Below are positions 34,058 to 45,735 of a DNA stretch of 64,000 bases, piece after piece. The notes below the pieces were generated by a model. That model did not search any database. It saw only the letters and a list, made by a program, of their open reading frames with translations, and was not told the DNA's origin. The translations under genes were made by a program, and so were the position numbers. Source of the DNA: Escallonia rubra (taxonomy: Eukaryota; Streptophyta; Magnoliopsida; Escalloniales; Escalloniaceae). Position 1 is the stretch's first letter. Every line of letters starts with the position of its first letter. The stretch is from contig JAVXUO010001186.1 of the NCBI GenBank assembly GCA_033065855.1, positions 1-64,000 on the forward strand. Direction: 5' to 3'.

Positions 34058-35933
34058 ATGGAAGAAGGATCAGCAACCACCAGGCCACCCTTGTTGAAGA
34101 ATGACAACTACAGCTACTGGAAAAATCGCATGAAGAATTTTCTGAGGCAGGATACACACGTATGGTATGTTTTTGAAAATGGTCCTATAATTCCTATGAA
34201 GGATGGACCGGATGGAAACAAGATTCCGAAAGGAATTCTTGAAATGGATAATCATTAGGCACATCTTTTTCTCCATGGATGATAAAGCTAAGAACATTAT
34301 CAGTTGTGGCCTCGACATAAATGAGTACAATCGAGTCTTAGCATGTGAGACAGCTAGAGAAATGTGGAGATTGTTGGAGGTTACTCATGAAGGAACAAAT
34401 CAGGTAAAAGAGACCAAAATCAACATGTTGGTCCAGCAGTACGAGGCCTTCAAGATGAAGGAGCACGAATCCATAATGAGATGTACTCCAGATTCACTCT
34501 CATTATCAATGGGCTGAGACTTTTGGGTAAAACTTACCCAGAAAATGAAGTGGTGCGAAAAGTTCTCAGATCTCTCCCAAAAAGATGGGAAGCAAAACTC
34601 ACAGCCATTCAAGAGGCGAAGGACTTGAATGTGCTGAAGCTTGAAGAATTGGTGGGTTCTTTAATGACTCATGAAATTACAATGAAAATTCATGACGAAG
34701 AAGAAACCACCTCCAAGAAGAAGAACTTAGCTCTTAAAGCTGAGACCTCTCATGAGCCAACGGAAAGCAGCAACGATTCTGATCCTGAAATGGCTGTCAT
34801 CACTCGGAAGTTCAAGAAATTTCTCGCAAACAAGAGGGATGGGATGTTCAGGAGAAATCCAACAAATCAATCACATCAAAGAAATAACAGTGATTGGAAC
34901 GTAAGGGAAAATCCTGACGCCTGCTACGAATGTGGCAGAACTGGGCATATAAAGAAATAATGTCCACAACTCAGGAACAAGACCGCCAACAGCAACAGTC
35001 GAGACTTCAAGGAGAAGAAGTTCAAATCCAGAAAAGCACTGCTGACTTGGGATGACTCTGATGAAAGCGATAAGGAAGGTAGCGAGGATGAGGACGTAGC
35101 TCAACTTTGCTTCATGGCAAACGATGATGATCCCAAGGTAACCCCTGAAAAACATTTTAATGAACTTAAGTCAGCTTTTCTCGAACTCAGTAAAAACTAT
35201 GAAAAGTTGAAAATTAAAAATGCAAATCTAAAAAATAAGGCTTTTTCTTTGATAAGTACTGTTGAAGAGTTGGAAGGTGAAAAGGAAGAGTTGCAAGAAA
35301 AAATTGAATTTTATATTTCTGAAAAATGTCTCTTTAGAAAATAATCTAAATGCTTTTAAGAAGGAAAATTCTCTTGAGCTTTCTGAAATCCAATTTCTCA
35401 GAGAAGTCAAAGTTCCAGTTGAAAATGAATCTTTAAAATCTCAACTGGAGGATATGACTACACAAAAAATAAATTTAGAAAAGGAGATTGAAGATCTGAA
35501 TTTTACTCTTTCAAAATTTACCCAAGGAAGAGAGAATTTGGATATTCTTTTGGGAAAACAAAGATGTGTCTTTGAGAAAAGTGGAATTGGTTATGATCCT
35601 TCAAAGAAGCAAAAGGATTACAAAAATTTCTTTAACAAAAGTTTAGTTTCCTGCTCACCATTCACTCTCTGTACGGTATGTAACAAAAAAGGACATTTAG
35701 TTAAAAATTGTCCTCTTAATCTTAGTAAAAATCAGTCATCCTTTTCTTTTACTAAGAATAAAATGAAACATGTATGGCTGCCAAAATCTTTTTTATCTAA
35801 TCTTCTAGGACCCACGCAAGTGAGGGTACCTAACGGAACGAAATCAGAATATGTTGTAGGTATGCTTGAAAACAAGGGTAGACTGCAACAAATAGATTCT
35901 CGACAGCGGTTGTTCAAAACATATGACAAGTGA
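34058..35933 (+). pseudogene. Sirevirus-like gag, broken
   Basis: The start at 34058 gives a DUF4219/UBN2-type gag N terminus (PPLLKNDNYSYWKNRMKNFL). Order: UBN2 region to about 34700, a first zinc knuckle CYECGRTGHIKK followed by stop at 34958-34960 and the last Cys, a Lys/Glu-rich coiled coil (35150-35560), and a second zinc knuckle CTVCNKKGHLVKNC at about 35670-35715. Breaks: frame changes near 34240, 34490 and 35300, plus the stop in the first knuckle. Gag forms the virus-like particle and binds RNA. Two knuckles around a coiled coil fit Sirevirus gag. Confidence 0.85.
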
Positions 35934-38675
35934 TCGTTCTCTTTTCTCGCACATCACCCCGAAAAATGGCGGGCTTGTTACCTTTGGAGACAACTCAAAT
36001 GGTAAGATCATCGGTAAAGGTAAAATTGGCACCGGTTCCATTTCTATCGACAACGTATCCTTAGTTGACGGTTTAAAGTTTAATTTGATAAGTATCAGTC
36101 AACTAATCGATAGTGGACACAAAGTTCAGTTTGAAGGCGAAAAATGTCTTATCAGTCATGCCTCAGATGGGAGTACGCTGATCGGTAAGAGAGATGGTAA
36201 TATCTATACTCTATCTTTTGATGCATCTGACTATTCTCGTGAAGTATGTCTTTCTGTTCAGCACAATGATATTTGGTTGTGGCATCGTAGATTAGGTCAT
36301 GTTCACATGGATCTAATCAAGAAACTTCTCTCGAAAGACCTTGTCAGAGGCTTACCAAATTTGAGGTTTATCAAGGATAGAGTCTGTGATGCCTGTCAAT
36401 ATGGTAAACAGTCAAAAACTTCTTTTCAAGCCAAAAATGTTGTTTCCACCTCTCGCCCTCTTCAACTCCTTCATTTAGATCTTTTTTGTCCTACTAGAAA
36501 TGCTAGCCTAGGTGAAAAATTTTATGCCTTCGTCATTGTTGACGATTTTTCAAGATACACCTGGGTTCTTTGTTTATCTCGTAAAGATGAAGCATTTGAA
36601 CCAAATTTCAGTAAGCAGCTTCAAAATGAGAAGGAGTTGAGGCTTGTCGAGATTCGAAGTGATCATGGTGATTAATTTGAAAAAGATTTTATCCCTTTTT
36701 GTATTCAAAATGGCATTTCACATGAGTTTTCTGCTCCTCAGACACCCCAACAAAACGGAGTTGTTGAGAGAAAGAATCGTCCTCTTCAAGAAATGGCCCG
36801 AACCATGCTTCAAGAAAACTCTCTGCTAAAATATTTTTGGGCAGAAGCCGTCGGCACTTCCTATTACGTGTTGAACAGAGTACTCATCAGACCAATTCTT
36901 GAGAAAACTCCTTATGAACTGTTCTCAAATGGAAAACCAAAACTCGATTATTTCAAGGTTTTCGGTTGCAAATGCTTTATTTTGAACAATCGTGAGAATT
37001 TGGGAAAGTTCGATGCGAAATCTGACGAGGGAATATTTCTTGGTTATTCATTAAAAAGTAGAGCATATAGAATTTATAACCGTAAGTCTATGACCATTGA
37101 AGAATCTATGCATGTAGTATTTGAAGAATCTAATGTTGAAAAACCAAGTAAGATTGCAGGTGATGACGGTGAAGAACTCTCTATGGACTTGAAGAACAAA
37201 ATTCACGCCTCCTCCACTAAGGGGGTGTGTTCAACATCTTCTCACAACAATAATGATGAGACTCTGCCACTTCCAAAAAGTTGGAGATAATGATGAGACT
37301 CTGCCAACAATAATGATGAGACTTTGTTCGTAACAAAGCTAGACTAGTTGCTCAAGGATACAATCAAGTCGAAGGGGTTGATTTTGATGAAACCTTTGCC
37401 CATGTTGCTTGACTTGAAGCTATCAAAATTCTTTTGGCATTTTCATGTCATTTGAACTTCAAACTTTTTCAAATGGACGTGAAAAGTGCTTTCTTGAATG
37501 GGGTAATACAGGAGGAAGTTTTTGTTAAACAACCTCCCGGTTTTGAAAATGAAAAATACCCCAATCATGTTTTTAAACTGAAAAAGGCTTTGTACGGTCT
37601 TAAACAAGCTCCTCGAGCTTGGTACGATCGTCTTAGCAGCTTCCTCATTGATCATGGATTCTCTCGTGGCAAAGTCGATACTACTCTCTTTACGAAAACT
37701 CGTGGTTCCCATATTTTAATAGTTCAAATATATGTTGATGACATTATTTTTGGTGCCACTAACAATGATCTATGCCAAGAATTTGCTGAGAATATGCGCA
37801 GGGAATTTGAGATGAGCATGATGGGTGAACTTACTTTTTTTCTTGGACTTCAAATCAAGCAGTCCAAAGAAGGAATTTTTATCAATCAGTCTAAGTACAC
37901 TCAGGAACTTTTGAAAAGGTTTGGCTTGGAAAATGCTAAACCTAGAGGTACCCCTATTTCTCCCAGCGTTAATCTTATCAAAGATGAAAATGGTAAAGAT
38001 GTAGATAGTAAACTTTTTTGTGGTATGATTGGTAGTTTACTTTATCTTACTGCATCTAGACCTGACATCATGTTTAGTGTTTGCATTTGTGCCCGTTTTC
38101 AAGCATGTCCCAAAGAATCTCATTTATCTGCAGTTAAACGTATTTTTAAGTATCTCTCTGGCACTTTAAACTTAGGTCTCTGGTATCCTCGTAATTCCTC
38201 ACTAGATCTGGTCGGTTTTTCTGATTCTGATTATGCGGAATGTCTTGTTGATCGTAAGAGTACTAGTGGCACCTATCAGTTTCTCGGAGATGTTTTAGTT
38301 TCGTGGCACAGTAAGAAACAGACATCTGTGGCTCTATCCACTGCTGAAGCGGAATATGTTGCAGCTAGAAGCTGTTGTTCCCAAGTTTTATGGATGCGTC
38401 AAACTTTACAAGATTTTGGTGTCTCTTTAGAGCTTATTTATATTATGTGCGATAGTAGCAGTGCTATAGATATTAGTAAAAATCCTGTCCAACACTCACG
38501 CACTAAGCACATAGATATTCGTCATCACTTTCTCCGCGACAATGTTCAAAAAGGGTTAATTGAACTCAAGAAAGTTGGCTCTGAAGATCAGCTCGCCGAT
38601 AACTTTACAAAACCTTTAGCTGAATCTTCTTTCTGTTCTCTTCGTCGTCATTTGGGAATGTGCGATCTTAGTTAA
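35850..38675 (+). pseudogene. Sirevirus-like pol (protease, integrase, RT, RNase H), broken
   Basis: Protease at about 35890-36250 has a damaged active site where a DSG/DTG motif is expected, with a frame change there. Integrase follows: HHCC domain (HRRLGH, CDACQYGK), core (LDLFCPT, VDDFSRYTW, QQNGVVERKNR). There is a stop at 36673-36675, and most of the RT N terminus is missing around 37290, beside a short duplication of ATAATGATGAGACT. Another stop lies near 37410. RT-RNase H then runs open from 37434 to the stop at 38673-38675: FQMDVKSAFLNG, YVDDIIFGA, SRPDIMFSVCICARFQACPK, DSDYAECLVDRKSTSG, RTKHIDIRHHFLRD. Pol copies and integrates the element. Confidence 0.9.
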
Positions 38676-38692
38676 TTTTTGCTCTGTTAGAG

Positions 38693-38836
38693 TTTTAGTC
38701 GACTAAAAGTCCACTTTCAGTCGAATGAAACCTGTTTCAGTCGACTAAAAGTCCCTTTTCAATCGACTAAAAGTCCACTTTTAGTCGACTCAAACCCCTT
38801 TAGTCGACTGAAACACGACTTTCAGTCGACTGAAAC
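38693..38836. repeat. GTCGAC palindrome cluster between pol and env-like ORF
   Basis: About seven spaced copies of TTTAGTCGACTAAA or TTTCAGTCGACTGAAA variants occur in 145 bp, starting right after the pol stop. Conserved palindromes in non-coding parts are a known Sirevirus trait; this exact sequence is read here, its role is inferred. Confidence 0.8.
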
Positions 38837-38962
38837 TTCTCTGCCTATTTAGATGCCACCTTTCTCACTTTTTACTGTTCCGATTCTTCTCTGTTTGTCT
38901 TTCATTTTCACTTTTGTTTCTCTTCTTCTCTCTCTTGTCCACCTGTCACTCCAAGGACCCAC

Positions 38963-41030
38963 ATGGCCTCCAACCCACGACCTCTAAGTCGTCCTCGTCT
39001 TATTATTCAATCTGACGAAGAATCCGATGGGGCTCCGCCCTCTACCAATGATGCGCCTGCCGATGTGGCTGTTCCACCGCCGACCACCCGCCCTCGCACC
39101 CGTCAAACATCCACCGCTGCTTCGCGCCGATCACCCTCTGCAAATACCCATCCGTCATCACCGACTCCGTCTACTTCAGGTACTGTAGTTCCTACTCCTC
39201 CTCCTCCTCCTCCACCTGTTACCTCTTCTTCTTCTCCTTCTCCACCAACTTGCCCACCCCCTACCTGCCCATACATTTCCCCTTCCGATATCCTTCACAT
39301 TCCCCATTTCTTTCCAACTCCCGACGACCAACTCACATATTATACACATTTCGTAAATCGGGAAGTCATCCCCAGTCACCCAAGTGATGTCAATCTCATG
39401 ACTCAACTTGGTGTTACCGCTCTATTTGAGCGAATGAGCTGTCTCTCCATTCTCTCTCCACCCTCCACTTATTATCCTGCTCTTGTGCGCATGTTCTACT
39501 CCAACTTACACTTTAATGCTCAATCACCTACTTTTCTGACCTCGTATGTGAATGAGGTCCACATTCGTCTTGATGCCACCACGTTGGCCCACATTTTCGG
39601 TTTTGTAAATCAATCATCTACCCTTGTTTTCACTGCCAACACGTGGTGTACCACCAGTTCTTTTACTCTACTCCAACAGACCCAAACTCTCTTAAGGGAC
39701 CCGTCTATTTCTCAACCCCGTAAACCCAATTTAGGTGACATGTCCCGTCTTTATCGCGTTCTCCACCTTATTCTTTGCTACAATCTCTCGGCCCGTTCTG
39801 GCTCCTACGCTACCTTTTCCTACTTAGACATCATTCTTCTCACCCATTTCATTCGGGGTTCCCCATTAAACATTGCAGGCATTATCATGCTCGTCATGAA
39901 TGCCCGTAAAAACAAATCTTCTGCTAACCTTCCCTTCGGCCTTCTGTTAACTCGCGTCTTTGAACATTTTCATGTTCCATTGCCTACCTCTAACTCGGAA
40001 CGTATCCCTCTTCCGGGTCATCATGTTCTCAATGAAACTTCTCTTCGTCGAGCCGGCTTCACCATCCGCTCCGATCTCACCTCCAACACTGTCTTTCTTG
40101 AATGCCCTTCCCACACCCAGTCTGTTCCAGCCCCCACTCCTGACTTTACCTCCATCCCTGTTCCCTCCCCTGCTCCTGCAATTCCCTCAGCCCCCCTTCT
40201 GCTCCCTTCCCATCTTTTTCACCACCTCCACATCTTTCTACTCAGTTCATACCCCTTACTACTACTAACCCTTCCACCTCGGTTCCTCCTTTTCCCACCC
40301 TTCCTCATCCCGCTGATCCCTTCCTCACTAGTCCGCTAAACGACTTCCCACACTTCAATTTTGATGACTTTCTCTCTTCTGACCACCCCGACCTCTCTGA
40401 CACTCTTTCTCGCATCTCTACCTCGATTCAGCTCATTCTTGAATCCCAAACCACCCTTGCTGCTTCCATGACCGTTAACCACACTATTCTTATTCATGAG
40501 CTTGCTGCTCTTCAGCAGTCGGTTCAACATTCTTCCGCCCAGCTACTCTCAAACCAAATAGATTTTCACAACCTCCTCAATGACCTCATCGCTAACCTCA
40601 CCTCTCTCCCTCTAAATCAAACCCCCATTCTGGAAAGTCTGACACGGATGCAGCATGACCTTCATCGCCAGCAAGAGGCTGCCCTTCAGGATCATCGTCG
40701 CCAGGCTTATCTCACCCCGAGCATTCTGACCGAACAGACTGCTATTTGGCACATCAGATCTTCGATCAGGCTCATGGTTTTCGGGTGACTCGTCCAGATG
40801 TCTTTCTTTCTCGACATACTGGCAACGACGGGAAAGAATGGTTCTTCAACCCGCATCTTCCTTACAATCCTCCGCCGCCGCGCTCTCCTCGCGTCGTTGA
40901 AGTAGTTGAAGTTCCCACAACCGCTCCGCCGCCTGCTGCTCCCTCTTCTGCGCACGGTACTCGTCGGTCTACTCCGCCGCCCGCTGATCCCTCATCCTCT
41001 GCACAGGGTTCTCGCCGCCGTCGGCCTTAG
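38963..41030 (+). pseudogene. Env-like / 'putative plant transposon protein' ORF downstream of pol
   Basis: The first 458 codons (38963-40339) are open. A Ser/Pro/Thr-rich N terminus is followed from about residue 105 by a globular part containing FVNREVIPSHPSDVNLMTQL, FYSNLHFNAQSP and RLDATTLAHIFGF, resembling the 'putative plant transposon protein' domain (Transposase_32) common downstream of Sirevirus pol genes. After about 40200 the frame changes at least twice; the readable C-terminal part (about 40440-41030) has an ETLIL-like helical stretch and a Pro-rich basic tail. Its function is unknown; the 'env-like' name comes from position. I see no convincing signal peptide or membrane segment. 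Confidence 0.75.
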
Positions 41031-41084
41031 TTTTTATTTATTCATTCTTTGTTGCCCTGGCTGCCCCCACCTTTTTGCTTTGAC

Positions 41085-41238
41085 AAAGGGGGAGAACATG
41101 TATTAATCTATTAAATCTTTTGCTGAATATTTAAAGATGCTCTTTCTATTGTTCTCTTATGTGAATGTTAACTGATTAAGGGGGAGTATGTCTTTTTAAC
41201 TGTTAGAACTAATATTGTCATCATAAAAAAGGGGAGAT
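41085..41238 (+). promoter_or_regulatory. Polypurine tract and two upstream PPT-like tracts
   Basis: AAAAAAGGGGAGAT (41225-41238) abuts the 3' LTR and should prime plus-strand synthesis. Similar tracts AAAGGGGGAGAA (41085) and AAGGGGGAG (41178) lie upstream. Multiple PPT-like tracts are a described Sirevirus feature. Confidence 0.8.
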
Positions 41239-42491
41239 TGTTGACTTGTTGATTTTGATGATTTAAGACTTATCTTATCTAACATTAATCTGACAATATT
41301 ATTAAAGTTAAACCATTTCAGGTTTTATCTTAATCAAACAAAGACATAATCTTGACATGGATGACAGAGACTTTGCATGACCTTGACATGGATGACAAAA
41401 ACTTTGGACTTGTTTGGACTCAAGTTTTTGGACTACAGATGAAGATGCAAGATCTTGAAGTATACTTTTATTGATTAGTTTTTCTTTAAGTCTTTCTTAA
41501 AAGATCTGACAGAAATTCTAGTAAAGAACGAAGCCAAGATTTTTAGTCGAAGTCAAGTTTTTGAGTCGAAACCAAAATGTTTTAGTCGAAGCTAAAGCTT
41601 TGAGTCGAAGCTGTGACTTTCAGTCGAAGCTAAGGCTTTCCGTCGAAGCTAAGGCTTTCAGTCGAAGCTGTGGCTTTCAGTCGAAGCCAAATGTTTTAGT
41701 CGAAGCCAAGACTTTCAGTCGAAGCTAAGACTTTCAGTCGAAGCTAAGACTTTCAGTCGAAGCTGTGACTTTCAGTCGAAGCTGTGAATTTCAGTCGAAG
41801 TCAAGATTTTCAGTCGAAGCCAAATGTTTTAGTCGAAGCCAAGACTTTCAGTCGAAGGCAAGACTTTTAGTCGAAGCCAAAAAGTTTTAGTCGAATCCTT
41901 CTTGTTTGGTTTTTCTTCCTAACGATCCTCTATTTCCTTCCTGTATAAATAGGGAATCCGTTAGAGCATTTATTACCTTTTTCTCTCGCGCAAATTTTTA
42001 CTCTGAAAAACTCTCTCATCTCAATCTCTTATTCTTATCAATTATCTTTTGAGTGAGTTTACCTTTGAGAAAGTTCTGTGTAAGATTCTTGGTTTTGTTC
42101 TTGAAAGGATATAGATCTTCCCACCTAAGAAGGCTTAGCTTTAAAACTTTCATTGTACTATCTGCTCAAGAAGGAGCCTGTTTATTGTATTCAAATTGTA
42201 ATCTCTTTTCATTTGTAATCTGTTGGAAACCTTGGAAGGGTTTCAGATATTGTACTGAGGTTTGAGCTAGCACCCGAAGCTAGTTGGTTTAGTGAAAGGC
42301 TCGAGTAGGTCTCCCTTGTGTGGAGTGCTCGAGGACTGGACGTAGGCTGGTGGGGCCTAACCAGGATAAATCTCTGGGTTAAACTTGTTAGTGTTAGAGC
42401 CGTCTTTACGTGGTAATCTTAATTTTTAAATTCATACTCTAAGTTGTAAAACACCTATTCATCCCCCTCTTTGTGTTTTTAGGGACCTACA
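41239..42491 (+). repeat. 3' LTR of Sirevirus-like element (1253 bp)
   Basis: Matches 32604-33989 from end to end with scattered substitutions; shorter by about 130 bp, mostly in the 19-bp array (41545-41895). Ends AGGGACCTACA before the TSD cttcc at 42492-42496. Confidence 0.93.
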
Positions 42492-42496
42492 CTTCC

Positions 42497-44283
42497 ATCC
42501 ACTTTGTATAGTTAGTAGAAATGTGATGGAAAAAAGCAACTCTTCCCGCTGCTTCCTGTTCAGGAGACTCAAAGTCAAAGTACCCCTGCCACATTAAACA
42601 TACTACTGTAAAAAAGGGAGCTAGTGAGCAACTGAGTCACAAAATTGAAATAGGTTTGCTTAGAGTTTTAACATTTTTCATTTTTCATTGTCAACTCTCT
42701 ACTTTCAACACTTTTCATTAGAATTTTAGTATGTCATATTGTACTATTCTAAGCTAAAACAGAAAGGATAGCACCCCCACCTCCCCATCCCTCTGAAATG
42801 TAGGCAGTTAGGCGGAGCTAAATTAGTTTCAACTACACTGTTATCTCAAAAGTGTGCATGTACCAACTCCAGAATATTAAACTGATTTAAGTTTCGTGCT
42901 AGGAAAATTGATATACATTAAAGGAAATCGGAGAATGCAGCTCTAAGGTGCATAATGCTCAGGAGGCAGATAACCCGAGCTAATAAGAAACCAGACCAAA
43001 CGGGAAACTGAAAGAAAAAGGTAGCAAGTACTTGACAACATTTGTATGAGAAATGAAGCTACTGTAACTCTGTAAGATATGCCCCAGCTAGAGCAGAGTT
43101 CCCAATTGAGTTGATTTCTCGAAACTTCGACTGCAAGTACTTCAGCATGAACCATTCTCTTCACTTCCTAAATGATCCCATAAGGGAGGTTCCTCAATTT
43201 CTGAACTTTCCTGCATTAAGCTCCTTCAAATTGCAGACCTAAGAAACTCCTCTCAGTTGCTCACTAGCTCCCTTTTTGCCTACCTTGGAAGTGAGGTAGG
43301 CAAGCTCAGCTCAAAAACCTTTTAAGTGTATGGGTAGCCAGCCGGGAGCAACCTATCATTTGGTACTATGATCAGGCCCAACTTCAAACTCCTAGACACA
43401 TGCAGGCCAAATACCATGTGGTCCAGTCCGTAATGCCCTAACGACGGCCCATCAATAAGGGGGCCAAGCAAATAAGGTACATACATACACTATACTTGTG
43501 TATCTCACTACACACTAAATGCACATTAAATATTGTAGTAGTCAACTGAAAATTCCAACGACTGAAATAACCTTATAATAGAGCATTGACCTCACGAGTC
43601 TACCTATTTCACTGTTAGTATAATTTTTACAATAAGCAAATAAGTATCAGTATTGCTGCAATATACAGAATTCAGCAATGCAAGTGAAGGTGCCCTGAAA
43701 ATATCAATATTGAGTACCAAAATAGGGATGAATCCGTTCACCATTTTGCCCTCTAATTATACCAAAAAGGGCTAAAGTAAGACTGTGGATTAAAGGCTGT
43801 CAAACACAAACAGGGATAGCAATGAAGAAGTAACCACACTCTCCAAAAAATGATGTAGCTATCTATCTATCACTGTCAATATACAAAGCAAAGCAGTAAT
43901 AAGCTTACCAAAAAATTTTGCCAAAGCATTTCTTTCCTTTCAGGGTACTTCTTCCGGCTTGACCACACCACGAAAGGAAAATCTATATTCGCCCAAAAGA
44001 TAGCTCCTATTGTACTTCGTGCCTCGTCCTCAATGAAGCTAATGCATAAAAATTAAGTGTTACACTAAAGTAGAATGGAAAACAATGATATTATACAACT
44101 GGAAAGTAAGCACTACAGCTTACACTTTCTTATGAACATGGATTCTCTTTTCGGAGCCTGGTGGAAGCTTTCTTATGATTCCCTGTGTTGCACCTTTGGT
44201 ACGAAGAGAAGCTGCAAAAAATCATATCAGGAATAACACATGACATTGCAAAGTACTATAATTATTCAAACAAAAAACAACTA
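42497..44283. other. Introns and exons of split TNPA-like gene
   Basis: Contains the exon blocks already listed, with long AT-rich introns. In the 42.6-43.9 kb intron, 43265-43500 is less AT-rich and has an 8-bp hairpin GCCTACCT/AGGTAGGC (about 43277-43300); it may be a small inserted element, but I could not define ends. Confidence 0.5.
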
Positions 44284-44637
44284 TCATCCATTATTCCTTA
44301 AAGTACGATCAGTCGAAGCTACTGACGATTCCACTTGCACAGACCACTCCGAAGATGAGTTACTTCCACTGTGACCTCCACTTATGGGAGCAGATACACC
44401 ACGACTATGACCTCGAGTGGCCTGGGAACGTTGCATAACTGCAAAAGATACTATATAGCAAAAATTGTTTATGTAACCAAAACTAAATATGGAATCACAT
44501 AATATTTTACCACAATAGTTACTAAACACAAGTTAAAAAAAAACCTTTCACTCAACAAGTTAATGCCAAATCCAAACACCAAATCATGTTAAATAAACTC
44601 TAAGCTAAATTAAACTAAAAGAAAGAATTAGGAGTTA

Positions 44638-45731
44638 TTAATCATTATCACTACTGGACACGTCTACTTCTTCATCATCGTCTTCTTTTTCTTCATTATC
44701 ATCAGCATCGTCCTCGTCCTCGTCCTCTCCCATTACTTCATCGGGCATACCTACTGCTTGAAGAGGTATGTCATCCGTGTCGTCATCAACTGGAATAAGT
44801 ACCATAACAGGAGTAGTGTCCTCTTGATAAGTCTCAGGCACATCTTCTTGGTAGTTGCCAACTGTTAATCTTTTGGTCTTGATAACTGTACACCAATTAG
44901 AATTCTTTTTCGATACACTTTTTGCATAAAATACATGTGAAGCTTGATTAGCAAACAAAAAGGGCTCATTTGATCCGTGTCTTGACTTGAGATTAACGTC
45001 TACTATCCCATGTCGACTAACACGGACACCAGCTCTTGATATGATATCAAACCAACGACATTTGAACATTGCCAATTGATTTCTACTACCCATATAATCT
45101 AACTCAACAACCTCATCCAATCTCCCATAGAAATCAAGGCAATTGTCGCTATAACAATCTCCATTGACCAAAACTCCGCTATTTTGAGTTTGCTTAGTCG
45201 AGTTAAAATGTACTGTGTTAAACCTAAAGCCATTGACGATGTAACCTTTGTAGCATCTAACCAATCTACTAGGGCCACAATCAAGTTCTTTGAAAAGAAT
45301 ATCCACCGCTTGATCAACCTTGTCAACCTATCGCAACAACGTCCAATAAAGTAATATTATGTTAGTAATGTAATAGTAGTAATTGCACAACTATGATCTA
45401 CTTTTCAAACTTACACGTTGCTTGAACCACGTAATGAACTCGTTGTTACGCAACTCTTCAAGTTCTTTATCAGAGATTGCAGAATTGGCAACTCGTGCTT
45501 CGTTATAGAATTCACTGTAGATAAGCTAAGTAAGTTATTTTATTAAGCAACATATTAAAAAAAGGCATTATGCATAACTACTTACTCGATAAAAGGGATG
45601 ACCTCTTTACAACTGGGAAGGACGTATAACGATGCGGCATCATATTCCTCGTCACTCAACCACCGAGTAATGTAAGATCCAAAAGGATGACCAAAATGTG
45701 TGAATATGGATAAATGTCCTTCCGAATCTGT
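44638..45731 (-). pseudogene. 3' exons of TNP2 transposase (DUF4218 end and DUF4216)
   Basis: Exon-like blocks, read leftward: about 45731-45590 (GHLSIFTHFGHPFGSYITRW, LSDEEYDAASLYVLPSCKEV), about 45520-45415 (EFYNEARVANSAISDKELEE, WFKQ before GTGTAAG) and about 45333-44638 (KELDCGPSRLVRCYKGYIVN, GFRF, ending in an Asp/Glu-rich tail with stop at 44638-44640). They align in order with exons 2-4 of the intact TNP2 at 17473-18801. The N-terminal and catalytic parts are gone because the element is truncated at about 45735. The DUF4216 exon is open for 222 codons. Confidence 0.85.
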
Positions 45732-45735
45732 GTCA

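Larger units (their letters stand above)
32604..42491 (+). mobile_element. Complete Sirevirus-like Ty1-copia element, 9888 bp
   Basis: Two LTRs starting TGTTGACTTGTTG and ending GGGACCTACA flank gag, pol and an env-like ORF. PBS, polypurine tract and a perfect 5-bp TSD (cttcc) are present. Sirevirus-type features are two gag zinc knuckles, a coiled-coil gag segment, an additional ORF downstream of pol, extra PPT-like tracts before the 3' LTR and palindrome clusters. All coding regions carry stops or frameshifts, so this copy is structurally complete but not autonomous. It lies in the TNPA-like gene of the third CACTA. Confidence 0.93.
31960..44436 (-). pseudogene. TNPA-like (Transposase_24-like) gene split by a retrotransposon
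   Basis: Read leftward, exon-like blocks are: 44436-44284 (start RSQATRGHSRGVSAP); about 44212-44120 (IIRKLPPGSEKRIHVHKK); about 44050-43915 (ARSTIGAIFWANIDF, VVWSRRKYPER); 42585-42497 (GYFDFESPEQEAAGRVAFF) continuing after the Sirevirus at 32603-32225 (RKFAISKVGEDAHPELWRNH, DEPSHTGGSVPH, ending KKAKAIR before GTAAGT); and 32144-about 31990 (AYAVRFDEISSQEPNSS). The order and motifs match the second gene of the inner CACTA. Ignoring the Sirevirus with one TSD copy, the exon reads straight through, so the gene was probably open when the Sirevirus landed. Confidence 0.8.
30095..45735 (-). mobile_element. Third CACTA element, minus strand, 5'-truncated, split by a Sirevirus
   Basis: The 3' end is CACTACAAGAAAAATAACAA at 30095, followed by GCGACGG-type repeats to about 30600. 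Genes read leftward: DUF4218/DUF4216 exons of a TNP2 gene (45731 to 44638), then the second (TNPA-like) gene (44436 to about 31960). The TNP2 core and the 5' terminus are missing: similarity stops at about 45735, where an unrelated block begins. A 9.9 kb Sirevirus-like element (32604-42491) sits in the second gene. No matching right terminus with GCGACGG repeats is present, so the TSD cannot be tested. Confidence 0.8.
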
